A stretch of DNA of 64,000 nucleotides, taken from Certhia americana (taxonomy: Eukaryota; Chordata; Aves; Passeriformes; Certhiidae). The position numbers and the translations under genes were made by a program. The number at the start of each line of letters is the position of its first letter. Positions within the stretch are counted from its first letter, which is position 1. The stretch spans positions 63,950 through 127,949 of the forward strand of contig JAGMWU010000100.1 in assembly GCA_018697195.1 (NCBI GenBank). The letters run 5' to 3'. Below, piece by piece: positions 34,001 to 45,369 of this stretch. The notes under the pieces are model-generated. The model worked only from the letters and a program-made list of their open reading frames with translations. It had not been told where the DNA came from and did not search any database.

Positions 34001-36815
34001 TAAGAATTATTATAATAATGAATTATCTCCTGACAGGTTTGGGCACACCATCAGCTCCCCAAGAGGTGCCATCAAGTGCCAGCTGGTGAGGGAGGAACAC
34101 AGGGAATGCTCCAGCCCTTTTAGTGGCACTGAGTGATCAGCTCAGCTCTGACCTCAAACTGCTTCCTCAAATTTCCTTCTCACACAATTTAGTAATAAAA
34201 ATCACTCTTCTTTGGAAAGACATATATTAAATACCTCGTAAGTAATCTGCAAACTGAGATTTTATACATTAAAAAAAAAAAACCAAACAAAAAACCCCAA
34301 ACAAAATCAACAACCCCCCCCACCCTGACTTGCATATTGAACAAGTTCTGACCAAGCCATCACTATCATAATTAACTGATTTACAAGGCAGGATTCATTA
34401 ATTTGGCCTTTAACTCATCTTTTTCCAACCCCTTCGTGCCTGAAACCCATGTGCTTCAGTGGGAACAATTTCAATGAAAATAAAATTCAGCTGGAAAACC
34501 ATGGCATTGGGAGCATAACAATAACATCAAGTATATTCCAGTATTTAAGTATTGGAAGCATTTTAAAATTTATACTTTCTTCAGTCAAAAAGTTTCTAGA
34601 GTTCATCCCACTGTGGAGCATAAGCTGTAAAAGAGAATTCAAGTGGGTTTTATTTTTTGTTCTTCTCTTCCCCCACCCCTCCTTTTTTTAAAGTAACACC
34701 ATAATCCAGTGTAAATCCATGTCGTTGCTTAAACAACTCCCATTCCTGGCAAAAGCACCTGGAATTTCTTCATCCCAAAAGCTGCCACGAGGACTCAGTC
34801 AAGTCAGGCCTGCAAATCAATGCAGCTGGAAATGGAGTAAAAGGAGATGCGGCTGAGTCAATTCCCAGATGTGACTGAAGGAACCCGGCTCAGGCAGAGA
34901 GCAGGAGCACAATTCCTGCTGCCAGCCTGCACTCGGGACACTTTAAGCCAGCTGCAATCGTATATTCCAGATTATTTATCTCTACTCGGCAGAGATTCCA
35001 GCTTGGAAAAGCACAAAAGCCACTGACTCAGTAAAACATAAACCTTAAGTAAGCAAAAAAAAAAAAAAAAAACCATAAATAGCAGTGGCAAGAGCAAAAG
35101 GAAAACCAATTCCTGCTTCTGTCTGGAATAGTAGATTTGTAGCTCCTCGGTTTGACCTTTACAATAGAAACATTTCAAACAACTTACCTATTTAAAAGTC
35201 GCAAAAGTTCAGACAGAACTCGTTTTAGGCACCAGCAAAGGCTGCCTACAAATGTTTTAATACGTTTTCAAAATAAAAATATAAAAAAAAGCAGCAGACA
35301 ACAATTTCTGCCCCAATGCTCTGCACGACTGTGTGTCACACAAAAAGACTTCACTAGAGCAGCTTTCTAATTTCCACTCTGAACTGAAAACACAATGCAA
35401 GTTTTATCCTGGCGAACTTTATTAAGACTAAATTGGCTTCCAATCCGACCCGCATGACAATTTAAGCATCTTTTAAAAAACTAACACGCAAATAATCCAC
35501 CCTGAGCGAAAAATACCTCCCTCACTAAAAAAAACTTCAGAATGAAGACACCAATAAATGCATTGGCGCTGGCAGGAGCCTATTCCTTAATCCCTGTCTT
35601 TCACCATTCATTCCCATTTTTAGCCCCCTGGAAAACTGTTTTCTAATCTTACCTACCTTGAAGTAAAAACACTGATGTTACAGTTTCTTAGAGTGGATTA
35701 ATAAGATAAAACCATATTTTAAGACAGACACTGCTTAAAACTGCAACGTTCTCTAAAATTTCTTGCCCACACCAGTTTAAAATTTAGGAATTTATCACCT
35801 CTACAGCTCCCTCCAATGCTGCAGCAAAATATTTGAGTTATGCTGAAAAAATCCCCAAAACACAGTACGGACCCTAATTAAAGACATCAAAAGCAAACAA
35901 GGCTGAACCAGTAAATAAAAAGCAACTACAGATGTGCATCACAGACGTGAAGCTTAGCAAGTCATCTATTTCAACATTAATAAAAACCTCATCCAGACAA
36001 TGAGACCTTTCCGAAACTACAAGCCTTGAGAGATATCTGCTGCAGGTTTCACAAAGCGAAAGCACTGCCTCCGATCATCAAGTTAAAATCAGAGGAGAGC
36101 GCGAGGCGCCAGGCCGCCAGGCCCAAGGAGCGGAGTTATTGTTACAGAGGAGAGGGAGCGAAGAGCGATCGAAATCAGAGAGTAACTCCAGAGCGGCTTG
36201 CAGGGCGGCTCTGGAGAGAGGAGAATAACAGGCTGTGCCTTTCGCAGGGTGGGATGGAGGGCGCGGGGTCCCTGAGGGCTCGGGGTCCCTGAGGGCGCGG
36301 GGTCCCTGAGGGCGCGGGGTCCCTGAGGGCTCGGGGCCCCTGAGGGCTCGGGGTCCCTGAGGGATCGGGGTTCCTGAGGGCGCGGGGTCCCTGAGGGCTC
36401 GGGGCCCCTGAGGGCGCGGGGTCCCTGAGGGATCGGGGTTCCTGAGGGCGCGGGGTCCCTGAGGGCGCGGGGTCCCCGAGGGCGCGGGGTCCCTGAGGGC
36501 GCGGGGTCCCTGAGGGCTCGGCGCCGCCATTTTGTCCCTGCCGGGCGCGCGCCGGCCCGGCCCAAGATGGCGCCGGGCGCCTCCCGCGGGGAGCGGCCCC
36601 TCCGCCATCCACCTCTCCGCTCCCGCGGAGGCTCCGCCACCCGCGAAAAGGCACACGGGGGGGACGCGGGGGCGCCGGCGCCACCCGAAGGCGGTGGAGG
36701 TGCGTGTGGGGAGGAGAGGGGAGGAGAGGGGAGGAGAGGGAAGCCCGGCCGCGCAGCGCGCTCGGGCTCCGTGTATTACCCGCTCGCCGTAGTTTTGCTC
36801 CCCGCTGTCGCTCAT
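22083..36815 (-). CDS. TRA2B: TRA2B, transformer-2 beta splicing factor, complete
   Basis: TRA2B is a nuclear SR-like protein that binds AGAA/GAA-rich exonic enhancers and promotes exon inclusion. Coding exons on the minus strand: 36780-36815, 30242-30375, 26821-26983, 26402-26590, 25893-26008, 24958-25041, 23150-23212, 22613-22686, and 22083-22093 with TAA. They sum to 870 bases (289 aa); human has 288, and the extra residue lies in the glycine run. In order: [12 protein letters not shown], the N-terminal RS domain ([14 protein letters not shown]...), the RRM ([24 protein letters not shown]1 RGFAFVYF), the linker [15 protein letters not shown], the Gly/Tyr-rich stretch ([15 protein letters not shown]9 then WRA), and the C-terminal RS domain ending YSPRRY. 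Every junction keeps phase and has canonical GT/AG sites. Changes from human are conservative (Ala to Gly in GKSGRHTP, Val to Ile in RRHIGNR, Ile to Phe in DQFYR). A non-productive cassette exon sits in intron 1. Confidence 0.98.
22475..22605 (+). mobile_element. CR1 LINE 3' fragment
   Basis: AAGGCCAGATTGAATGGGGC followed by TTGGAGCAACC and GGTCCCTCCCAACCC is the CR1 3' end. It is inserted in the last TRA2B intron, antisense to the gene and only a few bases from the donor of the penultimate exon. Confidence 0.9.
24035..24120 (-). mobile_element. CR1 LINE 3' fragment (reverse)
   Basis: CACAGAATCCCAGAATGGTT then TGGGTTGGAAGGAACCT is the reverse complement of the CR1 terminus. It lies in a TRA2B intron. 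Confidence 0.9.
30666..30943 (-). other. TRA2B: TRA2B poison cassette exon (human exon 2 counterpart)
   Basis: Between coding exons 1 and 2 lies a 278-base segment. It has a strong polypyrimidine acceptor (tgttctttttctattaAG) and a donor (CTAA followed by GTAAT). The human alternative exon 2 is about the same length (276). It is dense in GAA/AGAA motifs (GTTGAAGAAGG, GGAAGATGAAAGAAG, GAAGAATGAAGAAAAGG), the known TRA2B binding sites. Joined to exon 1 in phase it reads [13 protein letters not shown]... and hits TGA 28 codons in, with more stops after. In mammals TRA2B protein drives inclusion of this exon, giving an mRNA that makes no full-length protein, so it is a negative autoregulatory switch. 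I infer the same role here. Confidence 0.88.
30944..36779 (-). other. TRA2B: TRA2B intron between exon 1 and the poison exon
   Basis: This ~5.8 kb region is AT-rich. I found no further exon, non-coding RNA or mobile element that I can support, apart from the minisatellite near exon 1. Small A-runs and T-runs (for example 34271-34282 and 35056-35073) are unremarkable. As a first intron next to an autoregulated exon it could hold conserved control elements, but I cannot see them in one genome. Confidence 0.6.
36267..36521 (+). repeat. 17-bp minisatellite, 15 units, in TRA2B intron 1
   Basis: There are fifteen tandem 17-mers of the form GGTCCCTGAGGGCGCGG, varying mainly at two positions (GCTCGG, GCGCGG or GATCGG ends; TCC, CCC or TTC starts). 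Twelve of the fifteen contain CCCTGAGGG, which fits the AP-2 (TFAP2) consensus SCCTSRGGS. The array lies 259-513 bases inside the gene from the exon 1 donor. Because 17 is not a multiple of 3 and the unit lacks stops, long open frames cross it in all phases on the minus strand ([16 protein letters not shown]), with no sign of being proteins. Confidence 0.92.
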
Positions 36816-37245
36816 CGTCCCGTCCCGCCGCTCCCGCTCCCGCCGCCGCCGCCGCCGCCCGAACCGGACACGACCGTCCCCGGCGACAGCGCCGTCCGCG
36901 CGGGAAGTGACGAGACCGCGGGGCCGCGCGCGCGCGCTCGGCAGGACACGCCCCCGGGGGCGGGGACACACACATCCCTGAGGCGCAGGCCACGCCCACT
37001 GCCAGAGCCACGCCCCCACACGGTACCGCCCCCAAGAGGAGGCCACGCCCCTGCCCTGGGGCCACCCGAGGCGAAACCACGCCCACCCGCCCCTCAGCAC
37101 CCTGCGTGCCATGGCCACGCCCCCTGACGTCACCAGCGAGGCGAAGGTCGCGGCCCCGCCCCCTTGAGGCCCCGCCCCCTTGAGGCCCCGCCCCCCGCCC
37201 CTCAGGCGAGGTCCCGCCCTCAGGTGCGGCCCCGCGCCCTCATCC
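36816..37245 (-). promoter_or_regulatory. TRA2B: TRA2B 5' untranslated region and CpG-island promoter
   Basis: Upstream of the start codon is a CpG-rich block. It has five CCACGCCC (KLF/Sp-type) motifs between about 36990 and 37122, two tandem copies of TTGAGGCCCCGCCCCC at about 37164-37195, other GC boxes, and a perfect CRE palindrome. There is no TATA box. This is typical of a broadly expressed gene. The transcription start is not determined. Confidence 0.7.
37125..37132. promoter_or_regulatory. CRE palindrome (TGACGTCA)
   Basis: An exact 8-bp CREB/ATF site about 310 bases upstream of the TRA2B start codon, inside the CpG island. Function is inferred from the motif and position only. Confidence 0.6.
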
Positions 37246-37734
37246 CAGGGGAGGCTGCGGCACTCGCCCTCCCCGGGCCGCGGAAACAGATTAAAAATGT
37301 GATTGCGAGGGTCTTTTTTTGAGTGTTCAAGCATTAGTTCAGAGCACGTGGGGAGGGGAGAGCGGGATATTTCTTAGGCACCCACTCGAGGGCAGCAGAG
37401 CGTCGCTGAAATGGCGGGTTTCCCTCCGTCCTTGGCATTGTTTCTCCGCAAAACAGGTGCAGCGAGGAGAGCGTCACAAACCTCTCCGTTGTATCTGTTT
37501 TATGTCACAAGCAGCACCATTAAAGTATTGGCATGCCTAAAGGGCCAGGACCGTGCAGGGATTAGCAGAGGACACCCACACAGAGAGGACCACCCGGACT
37601 TAAAACACACAGCTGTGCTTTAACCAAAATACCGACTTCTTCAGTGCTTTTCAAACCACAACACTGCACAAGGGTTGGAGTTGGGAGACAGGAGGAGACA
37701 TTGCACCTGCTCAGCTCATCCCAGTGAGCCCCAG

Positions 37735-37990
37735 AATCGTCTAGTTTTGAAGGGACCTTAAAGCTCATCCATTTCCACCCCCTGCTATGGGCAGGGACAC
37801 CTCCCACTGTCCCAGGCTGCTCCAAGCTCTGTCCAACCTGGCCTTGGACACTTCCAGGGATCCAGGGGCAGCCACAGCTGCTCTGGGCAACCTGTGCCAG
37901 GGCCTCCCCACCCTCACCGGGAACAATTTTTTCCCTTATATCTAATCTAAACCAACTCTTTCTCAAGTTGAAAGTGCACCTGTTATCCCA
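37735..37990 (-). mobile_element. CR1 LINE 3' fragment (reverse)
   Basis: It contains GAAGGGACCTTAAAGCTCAT, CCACCCCCTGCTATGGGCAG, CCAACCTGGCCTTGGACACTT and CCCTTATATCTAATCTAAA, the reverse complement of the standard CR1 3' region. Confidence 0.92.
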
Positions 37991-38604
37991 CCAGCTGCTG
38001 CTGCAGGACATAATCCTGCTCCAGAAATGCATCCGTAACCAACCTGACATCCCAGCAGTGACTGGTTTTTTTTCACTGAAATTCCATTTGCTGGGCAGTG
38101 AGGGCTGGGTGATACCCTGCCTGCCTCACTGTGCTGTTAACAAGCAGCGAGGTGGAGACCTGAACAGGTTGGTGCCTCTTCTAAGCGAGATTTTTGGCCA
38201 CCGGGGTTATTCCTGGCACCATTCCCCACACAGATTGAAGAAGTGGCAGCAGCTGAGAATGCCAGGAGAGCAGGCTGGAGGCAAAGTGCATAGGGAAGAG
38301 AGCAAATCGCTGATGGCTTTGTGTTGCATTCCCAGATGATGACTGCAGAGACACCCAGGGGGAACCCCAGCTCCTTTTCCATCATCTCTGACACTCCTGA
38401 GAAGAGACAAGCCAGAGGTTGCTTGGCTTTCTTCCCTTTCCCTGCCAGCCCCAGAACACAAAGGTAAATTTATTAGCTAAAGAGGAAGGTGAGCAGTATT
38501 TTCACAGCATTTGCTGATTTTAAAATGTCACAGGGGTTTGTTTTTAAGCAAATGGTTTCATCTCAATGCTTTGCTTGTGTTACAGCACAGTTACTGACAC
38601 ACTG

Positions 38605-39000
38605 ATCCATCCTGAGTTGGAAAGGAGCCACAGGGATCATCCAATCCAAGTCCTGGCCCTGCACAGACACCCCAATAATCTCCCCCTGTGCCTGAGAGTG
38701 TTATCCAGCTACTCCTGGAGCTCTGGCAGCCTGTGGCAGTGCACATTCCCTGGGGAGCCTGGTCAGTGCCCCAACACCCTTTGGGGGAAGAACCTTTCCA
38801 AGATATCCAGTCTAACCCTCCCCTGACACAGCTCCAGCCATTCCCCACGGACAGGTCCTGTCTGTGGTCACAGAGAGCAGAGATTGGAGCTGCAGTCCCT
38901 GATGAGCTCTGCCCTCAGCCTCCTCTTCTCCAGGCTGAATAGATCTCAGCTCCTCCTGCCTTTCTTGCAGGAAGTTTAATGGACATTTGTTTCCCAGCCC
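38605..39000 (-). mobile_element. CR1 LINE fragment (reverse)
   Basis: It begins GAGTTGGAAAGGAGCCACAG and continues through GGATCATCCAATCC, AACCTTTCCAAGATATCCAG and TCCTCTTCTCCAGGCTGAA, typical of reversed CR1. It is older and more diverged than the neighbouring copy. Confidence 0.85.
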
Positions 39001-39834
39001 TTGGTCTGTATTTACAAATCTAGGCAGTATTCGACCCTCAAGAGACTGTAAACCCCAAAACTGCTCACAACTGTCACTGCAGGGCGAAGCATTGCCCACC
39101 ACTGCTCAAGATCTTCCCCTTCACCAGTGGGACAAGAAGAAACCAGCAGGGATAAAACATCTGGAATTTCCTTGGAATGAGGGCCTCTTCAGGCCTGTCC
39201 CAGTGGTGGCAGACACCCCAGTGCTCCCAAAAATACTCTGAGCAGGAGAAGAGCACATAGAGGAAAAGAAACAGCTGATCTGAGCTTGCTTTAATCCTTT
39301 CCTTCACACTGAAATGTGGGTAACCAGGAGTTAGGGAAGCCTCCCTACCTTTGGGGAGCACCTGTGCCCGCTGTGCTTGGCCTCTGCATCAGTGACGCAG
39401 ATGTGTGAGATGATCCCAAGGAGATTATCTCCTTGCTCCCAGCAGCACCCAGAGAGGCAGCCTTTTGTGCAGGGAGTGCAGCTGGACTGAAGAGACACTT
39501 TTCTGTTTGCTTAGGCCACCTCCAGCTTGTATTGCAATATCAGTCTGGATTTGGGGGCCTCCTGGCTGTGGTCTCTATAAACATATTACTGCCAGAGTTT
39601 ATAAAACACCTTTTGCAGTTAAATTGACAGTCTCACCTGGGCCTTGGACACTTTCCTACAGCATTCTCCCTGAGAAACTGGCTGCTCGTGGCTTCCATGG
39701 GCACATGGTTTGCTGGGCAAAAACCTGGCTGATGGCTGGGCACAGAGAATAGTGGGAATGGTGTTAGATCCAGCTTGGGCTGGGGAACCCCAGGGCTCCA
39801 AGTTGGACCCAGCACTGTGCAATTCTTTATCCAT

Positions 39835-40475
39835 GGTTGGATGAGGGCATGGCCACCTCAGTTACATTGTAGCTGACACCAAGTTGGGTGGGAGTGTGGA
39901 GGGCAGGAAGGCTCTCAGAGGGATCTGGCAGCCTGGATCCGTGGGCTGAGGACAATGGGGTGAGGGTCAACAAGGCCAAGTGCCAGGTATGCCCTTGGGT
40001 CACACCAACCTGTGCAGCTCCAGGCTGGGGACAGAGTGGGCTGGAAAGCTGGGAAAGGCCTGGAGGTGTGTGCAGCAGCTGGACACGAGTTCAGGTGTGC
40101 CCCAGGGGGCCAAGCGGACAATGGCCCCGGGCTGTGCCAGCCATGTGAGACCCAGAAGGCCCAGGCCAGGGACTGTCCCTCTGTGCTGGGCACTGGGAGC
40201 ACCACAAGCTCTGGGCAGATCTGGGGCCACTCAGGACAAGAGGGACATTGAGGGGTGGAGCGTGTCCAGGGAAGGGAACGGAGCTGGGGAAAGGTGGAGC
40301 ACAGGCGTGGCTGAGGGAGCCGGGAAAGGGGCTCAGAATGGAGGAAAAGGAGGCTCAGGGGAACCTGTGGCTCTGCACAACTCCCTGACAGGGGGGCAGC
40401 TGGAGGGGGGGGTCAGGTTCTGCTCTCAGGGGAAAAGGGAAAAGGATGAGAAGAAACAGCATCATGGTTACAGCT
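39835..40475 (+). mobile_element. CR1 LINE, 5'-truncated
   Basis: It contains the end of the CR1 ORF2 region (GGGTCAACAAGGCCAAGTGC then a CTGGGCACTGGGAGC-like stretch) and the 3' blocks GCTCAGAATGGAGGAAAAGGAGG and CTCTGCACAACTCCCTGACAGG. The terminal repeat is missing. Frames are broken. Confidence 0.88.
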
Positions 40476-42024
40476 GAAAATCGCTAAAATAAGGAGCAAG
40501 TTCACTGTCAGTGCTCTGTGGAACTAGTTGTTGCAGTTCCTTTTGCATAACATGCATCTTGTGGAATACACTTACATGGAATTTGACCCTTGCTGATTTG
40601 AAATCAAGGTAAAATACGATGTTCCTTTATTCAGAGTGTGTGATATGAGATGCACAGGAAGGAGCCTGGGGATCGGATGATATGTCCTCCCTTATACAGC
40701 AGACCAAAACATGGGAAAAAGGGCAGAACCTTAGAGTAAGTGAGGTCAGAGGCCCTCTTGCCTCTCTTTTCTGTAGAGATTTAGTGAAGGGAGCCCAACA
40801 GAGTGGGACCTGTAGCGGAATTTAAAAAGATTTGGAGAAGGCACAAAGAGGCACAGGGGAGGCTGAACCAGCACTTTTCTTCACCCAGTTCTACCAAGGA
40901 GACATGCTGCTGAGCCAAGTTGTTCATCTCTTAATCCTGTTCCTTCCTCAAATCCCACCTTTAGGAGGTCAGTGTCATGCAAGAACAAAGATTAAGTGAG
41001 ATTAGAACATTTAAGTGAAGATTAAACGCTAGGGAAACAAAGAGTGAGTTAAACGTCATGGGCCAGAAAACGTTTTGTGGCTCAGAGCTGCTCTAACACT
41101 CCCAGACAGCAATTTCCCCTCTATCCAGTTAATGTGTAATCCCAAAATGATCCCAAGTGGAGAAGACTGGCTCATGCTGAGGTCTCTGGGTGCTCTGATT
41201 ACATCCAATCAACTCTGGTGGGGGAAACCTTCAGCTGTTCCTCAGCGAGCCCAAAATGCTGAAGTTACATCCCACAGGTTCTGTAATCCGTGTTAATTGA
41301 AGAGTTGAACTTTGATGTTAATTTTTCCAGGGCTTTTTCACAGATAACAACAAAGAGAAAAAATAAAACCATAAATAATAAATTGGGAATTAACAAATTC
41401 CTGATTCCAAGCATCTTGGAAGTTTCACAAATTCCACATGCACAGTTCTTTTCAGGATCGAGGAATGAGTCCCTGCTAATTTGCCCGACCCCATCCTGTT
41501 TGCATGTAAAAGGCAAAAAGAGATGACACCTGGAGGATTGTGGCATTCTGCGCGCGAATTTCAGGCTGAAAAAGGCACACTTCGGAAGGTTATGAAAGGA
41601 GTTTGGTTGTTTTTTCCAAGCAGCAACGTGTGCAGCTGCAGAGCCAGCCTGGCAGCTCCTGACTCACTCTGCCTCTCTTCCCTCACACCACCCACACAGC
41701 ACATGGAGACGATTCCAGGCGCCACGAACCACAGTAGGAGTGAGCCAGCTCGGGGACCATTAGTGAAGATGGGCTGCTCTGCTGCCAGAGGGGACGGACA
41801 CAGGCTCTCAAACAGCTTTCCCTGGAGCGTGTGTGGCACCTCCATGTGAGCTTCTGCTTGACATCCTGCTGCAGCCTTCCAGGATCTGTGCTGCCCAGAG
41901 ATCTGCCACGACCAGCAACCCTGTGAGCCCTCGAGTGCAAGGGATCACAGAAAACATTCTGCTAGAGTATACCTTTATCCCCAAGTGCCAGGCTCACCTT
42001 CTGCTGAAAGAACAGGAGTGAGCA

Positions 42025-42245
42025 AGAACAGATCGGAATCATTAGGTGGAAATAATCAAGTCCAACCATTAAACCTACACTGCTGAGTCCACAACTTGTT
42101 CCCGGGAACAGAGTGTGACCTCATCTGCAGCCCATCTATCAGGGAGTTGTGCAGAGCCAGAAGGTTACCAATGAGCCTCCTTTTTCCCATCTTGAGACCC
42201 GTTCCCCAGCTCCCCTCAGCCTATCCTGGGCTCAGCCCCTTCCGC
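42025..42245 (-). mobile_element. CR1 LINE fragment (reverse)
   Basis: GAATCATTAGGTGGAAATAA then TCAAGTCCAACCATTAAACC, and further on GTGCAGAGCCAGAAGGTTAC and CCTCCTTTTTCCCATCTTGAG, read as reversed CR1 3' region. Confidence 0.85.
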
Positions 42246-42443
42246 CCCATTCCCTTCTCCGGACTAACTCAGCCCCCAAACACTCACTCTATGCAGTGTC
42301 TGTGATTTAACTTTACTGTTGGATGTCTGCCACTGGAATAAGCTAGTTGGGTGAACAGATGTTTTGGGGGGGTCTGGGGTTTTTGGGGGAAAAACAAAAA
42401 AAACAAAATTCCTTTTTGGAACATCTTTTTTTTTGTCCTTTTG

Positions 42444-42447
42444 TTTT

Positions 42448-42483
<36 letters not shown>

Positions 42484-42507
42484 CCCACCCCCCCCCCCCC
42501 CAAAAAA
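42444..42507. other. Homopolymer palindrome T6-G30-C7-A-C14-A6, probable artefact
   Basis: Six T, thirty G, seven C, one A, fourteen C and six A form a near-perfect inverted repeat with no spacer. The left flank (about 42360-42443) is also unusually rich in G, T and A runs. Such a structure is hard to sequence and is often created by an assembler or a chimeric read. Treat it as a possible false join. Confidence 0.7.
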
Positions 42508-43444
42508 CTGGATTGTGCAGGTCCCCTAGGTGGTTGAGGTGTGGGATTGGTGTCTGTACAGCTGCTCTCGGGAAACAGGTTAGTGCTATCCCCTAGTCAC
42601 AGGGGATAACAAAGGAGCAGGAGCTTTCCGGGAAATCCTCTCCAAAGCTTTTCCGAAACTTCTGGGTAAGCTCCTCTTGCTAAATTTGGCTCCTCTGTTA
42701 ATTTGGAGTGCCTCAGCTGCCTCCCTGGCTCTGGAAGGTCTTGTAGACACAGGTGTTCCTCTTAGCTGGCTCTTCAGAGGGAACTAAAGAAGGGGTTTTC
42801 CAAACTGAAAACGGACGGAGGCCTGTGTGATGTGTCTGCCCAATCCATCACGATGACATGATTATTTGTTAGCTTTAGCCAAACTTGGCATTTACTGCCA
42901 ACATCTAAATGGTGATCAACGTGGAGTTCTGGGACCCAGAGCAGTGATGGCTGCAGACAGGGAATGTCCCGTGGGTGGAAGATCTGTGAGAGCTGCCATG
43001 AGCATCTCGAACTACAGATGGCCAAGGCCTGCTGTGTACCCCAAACAAGCAGTTACAGGAAAACTGCTGTCAGAATGAGGGCAGTTCCAAAATGCGTGGG
43101 GCTTTTTCCAAAGGGAAAGGAAAGGAGGGAGCAGAGCCCGTCTCAGGAGGAGGACCACCTCTCCAGGAAACCAGGAAAATAAAACTCTCCCAAAGCCATT
43201 TTTGCTCTTCCATCCTGTTTAACAGAGTTTCTCACCCAGGACGGTGCCTGATAAGGATCAGCTTCTGGGGATACATAAAGTGCTGTTGGCAGAGTGGGGT
43301 TGTACCAGGAGAGGTGGCTCTGGTGCCTCCCAGCTGCCACAATTCAAGAAGTGTCCATACAACGCACGGCCATCTCCATCTCAAAAAGTGTTTTTGAGCT
43401 CTGAGGTGGCAATTGGAAGATAAAACCACTCCATGCAGTCAGCT

Positions 43445-43715
43445 GAAGGAACGATAGAAAGCTTATACTGGCGGAGAGATTTAGTTGGATAATAGGGAAA
43501 AGGTCTTTCCTCAGAGAGTGTTGGGCATGAGCAGGCTCCCCGGGGGGGTGGAGAAATGGGCACATCCACAAGGATGCCAGAGCTCAAGCAGCATTGGACA
43601 ATGCTTCAGGCACAGGATGGGATGTTGGGGTGTCTATGCAAGGCAGGAAGTTGGATCAATCATCCGCTGGCGCTCCTTCAGCTTGGGGTATGTGAATTCT
43701 ATGATTCCATGATAA
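43445..43715 (+). mobile_element. CR1-like LINE 3' fragment
   Basis: The segment ends ATGTGAATTCTATGATTCCA followed by TGAT, the avian CR1 terminal repeat. Upstream it has TAGTTGGATAATAGGGAAAA and GGTCTTTCCTCAGAGAGTG, a recognisable but diverged CR1 3' region. Confidence 0.75.
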
Positions 43716-45296
43716 GCTGGGAGGGCAGAAACCAGCGGTTGACATGACAAGACTAGAGAGCAGTGTGCAGGTGTGGCTGTACTGGCAGCAGGGTGCAGTC
43801 ATCACTATCACTGGAAGCTCAGCTCCTTCAATTCCTGTGGTGATTACAAGCCAATCCCACACCACATCCAGGCGTTCATTCAGTTGACAGGACACTGGGG
43901 GGTTGCACCTTCCTTGGGCCATAGGTGGGAATCAAGTGAGCTGTGATACCCTGCACAAAGGAATCACAGATCACAGCAAATGTCCTTGTTGGAAATGAGA
44001 GGAAAAAATACATACAAGGATTACCTGCAAGAAATGGCTTTCCTGTGCCCTCTACAAAGCCATTAAAGAGGTTCTAATAGGCTCATTTTATAAATCAGTG
44101 ATGTGAAGCTGGAAAGGAAATGTGAGGCTGCTGCATAGTGCAGTCCTGACTGAAGGTACTTCAGATGGGAGTCCAAGTGTGCAAAGAGCTTTCTGCTCTC
44201 TGGCTCCCACAGACTCAAAATGTGACCACAAGCCACCACCAGGAATTAGGGGGTGAGGTGGGGCCTCATCAAGGCCATGGGTAGATCTGACCCCTCCTCT
44301 GGAACATTGAAGGATCTGTTAGTGACACTGCAGGGCTGTGAGCAGGATGTGGACGTGCCTTGGATTGTAGGTGATCCTGTGCAGCCTGGAGAGGCCGCGT
44401 GATCCCAGGCCTCAGGGGTTCTCCTGTTCTCTCCATGCATTTCACAAGCTTAAATGCATTATTTAACTGCTCTCTTTTTAAAAGACTGGGGCAGAGGTTT
44501 GCCTGAGATGATTATTGCTACTACTTGCAGAATTAAACTGTGGATTAAAATAGATTTTATTTAATTAACCTGAATGAAATAAATGTTTTTGTCTGATTCA
44601 GTCTCAGGAGAGGTATCAGATCAGACAGTGCCGGTAAAACTGACTGACCTGTGCTTTTCCGGCGGGATGAACACAAAAATCTCTCTGTGGCATCTAGAGA
44701 AGATTCCTTAATCTCCTTAGCCTGTCTTGGGGACAGGCTTGGCTGCCAACAGCGCAGCAATGGGGCTGGGATTCTAGAGCTGGGTGGTTGGAATCATGCT
44801 TGGGTGTTTCCATGTTCTAGTGGTAGTGAAAACAGCCTGGGACTCGGTGAACAAAAGTGCCTCAAAGTCCTGGATATTGCTGTTCCTTGGGTCCTGCTGC
44901 TGCCCTCACCAACACACAGCCCAAATGCCCAGACCCTGAGTTTCCTCATGCCAGCTGGCCTGTGGTCAGCTGCATGATGAAAACCCCAGAATTCCAAGAA
45001 TTGCTCCATCTGCCTCCAATTGCTTGCATATCTAGCTCTAAAATCATGCACCACCTGTGTCCTGGCTGTCTGTGGGTGTGATGGCAGCTGAGACAGAGAG
45101 GACGTGCAGTGGGGTGATCTGCCTAACCTGCTTATCCCCCATTTTTCCTGAAAAATGCCCATTGATCCCAATATACCTCAGCCCTTCCCTTATCCTGAAG
45201 TGTGGCAATCAGGAGGGCAGGGCGCTCAGTGCCACCCATCTCCTCTCTCCACATAAAGACATCACCACAAACAAGGGCTCACTTTCCAGTGAGTTC

Positions 45297-45365
45297 CATA
45301 GAATCATGAAATCACTCTAACTTTGAGTCCAACCATTTACCCAGCACCATCACATTCACCACTGC
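45297..45365 (-). mobile_element. CR1 LINE terminal fragment (reverse)
   Basis: CCATAGAATCATGAAATCAC then TTTGAGTCCAACCATTTACC is the reverse complement of a CR1 end. It abuts a CR1 in the other orientation. Confidence 0.75.
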
Positions 45366-45369
45366 TTCA

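Noticed and set aside
36078..37334. 418-aa minus-strand open frame spanning the TRA2B 5' region
   Set aside because: It contains TRA2B exon 1 as only 12 codons. The rest reads through intron, the 17-bp minisatellite and promoter. The repeated [12 protein letters not shown] peptide reflects the minisatellite.
42360..42510. A regulatory quadruplex island
   Set aside because: The pattern of perfect long homopolymers back to back is better explained by sequencing or assembly error than by a functional element.
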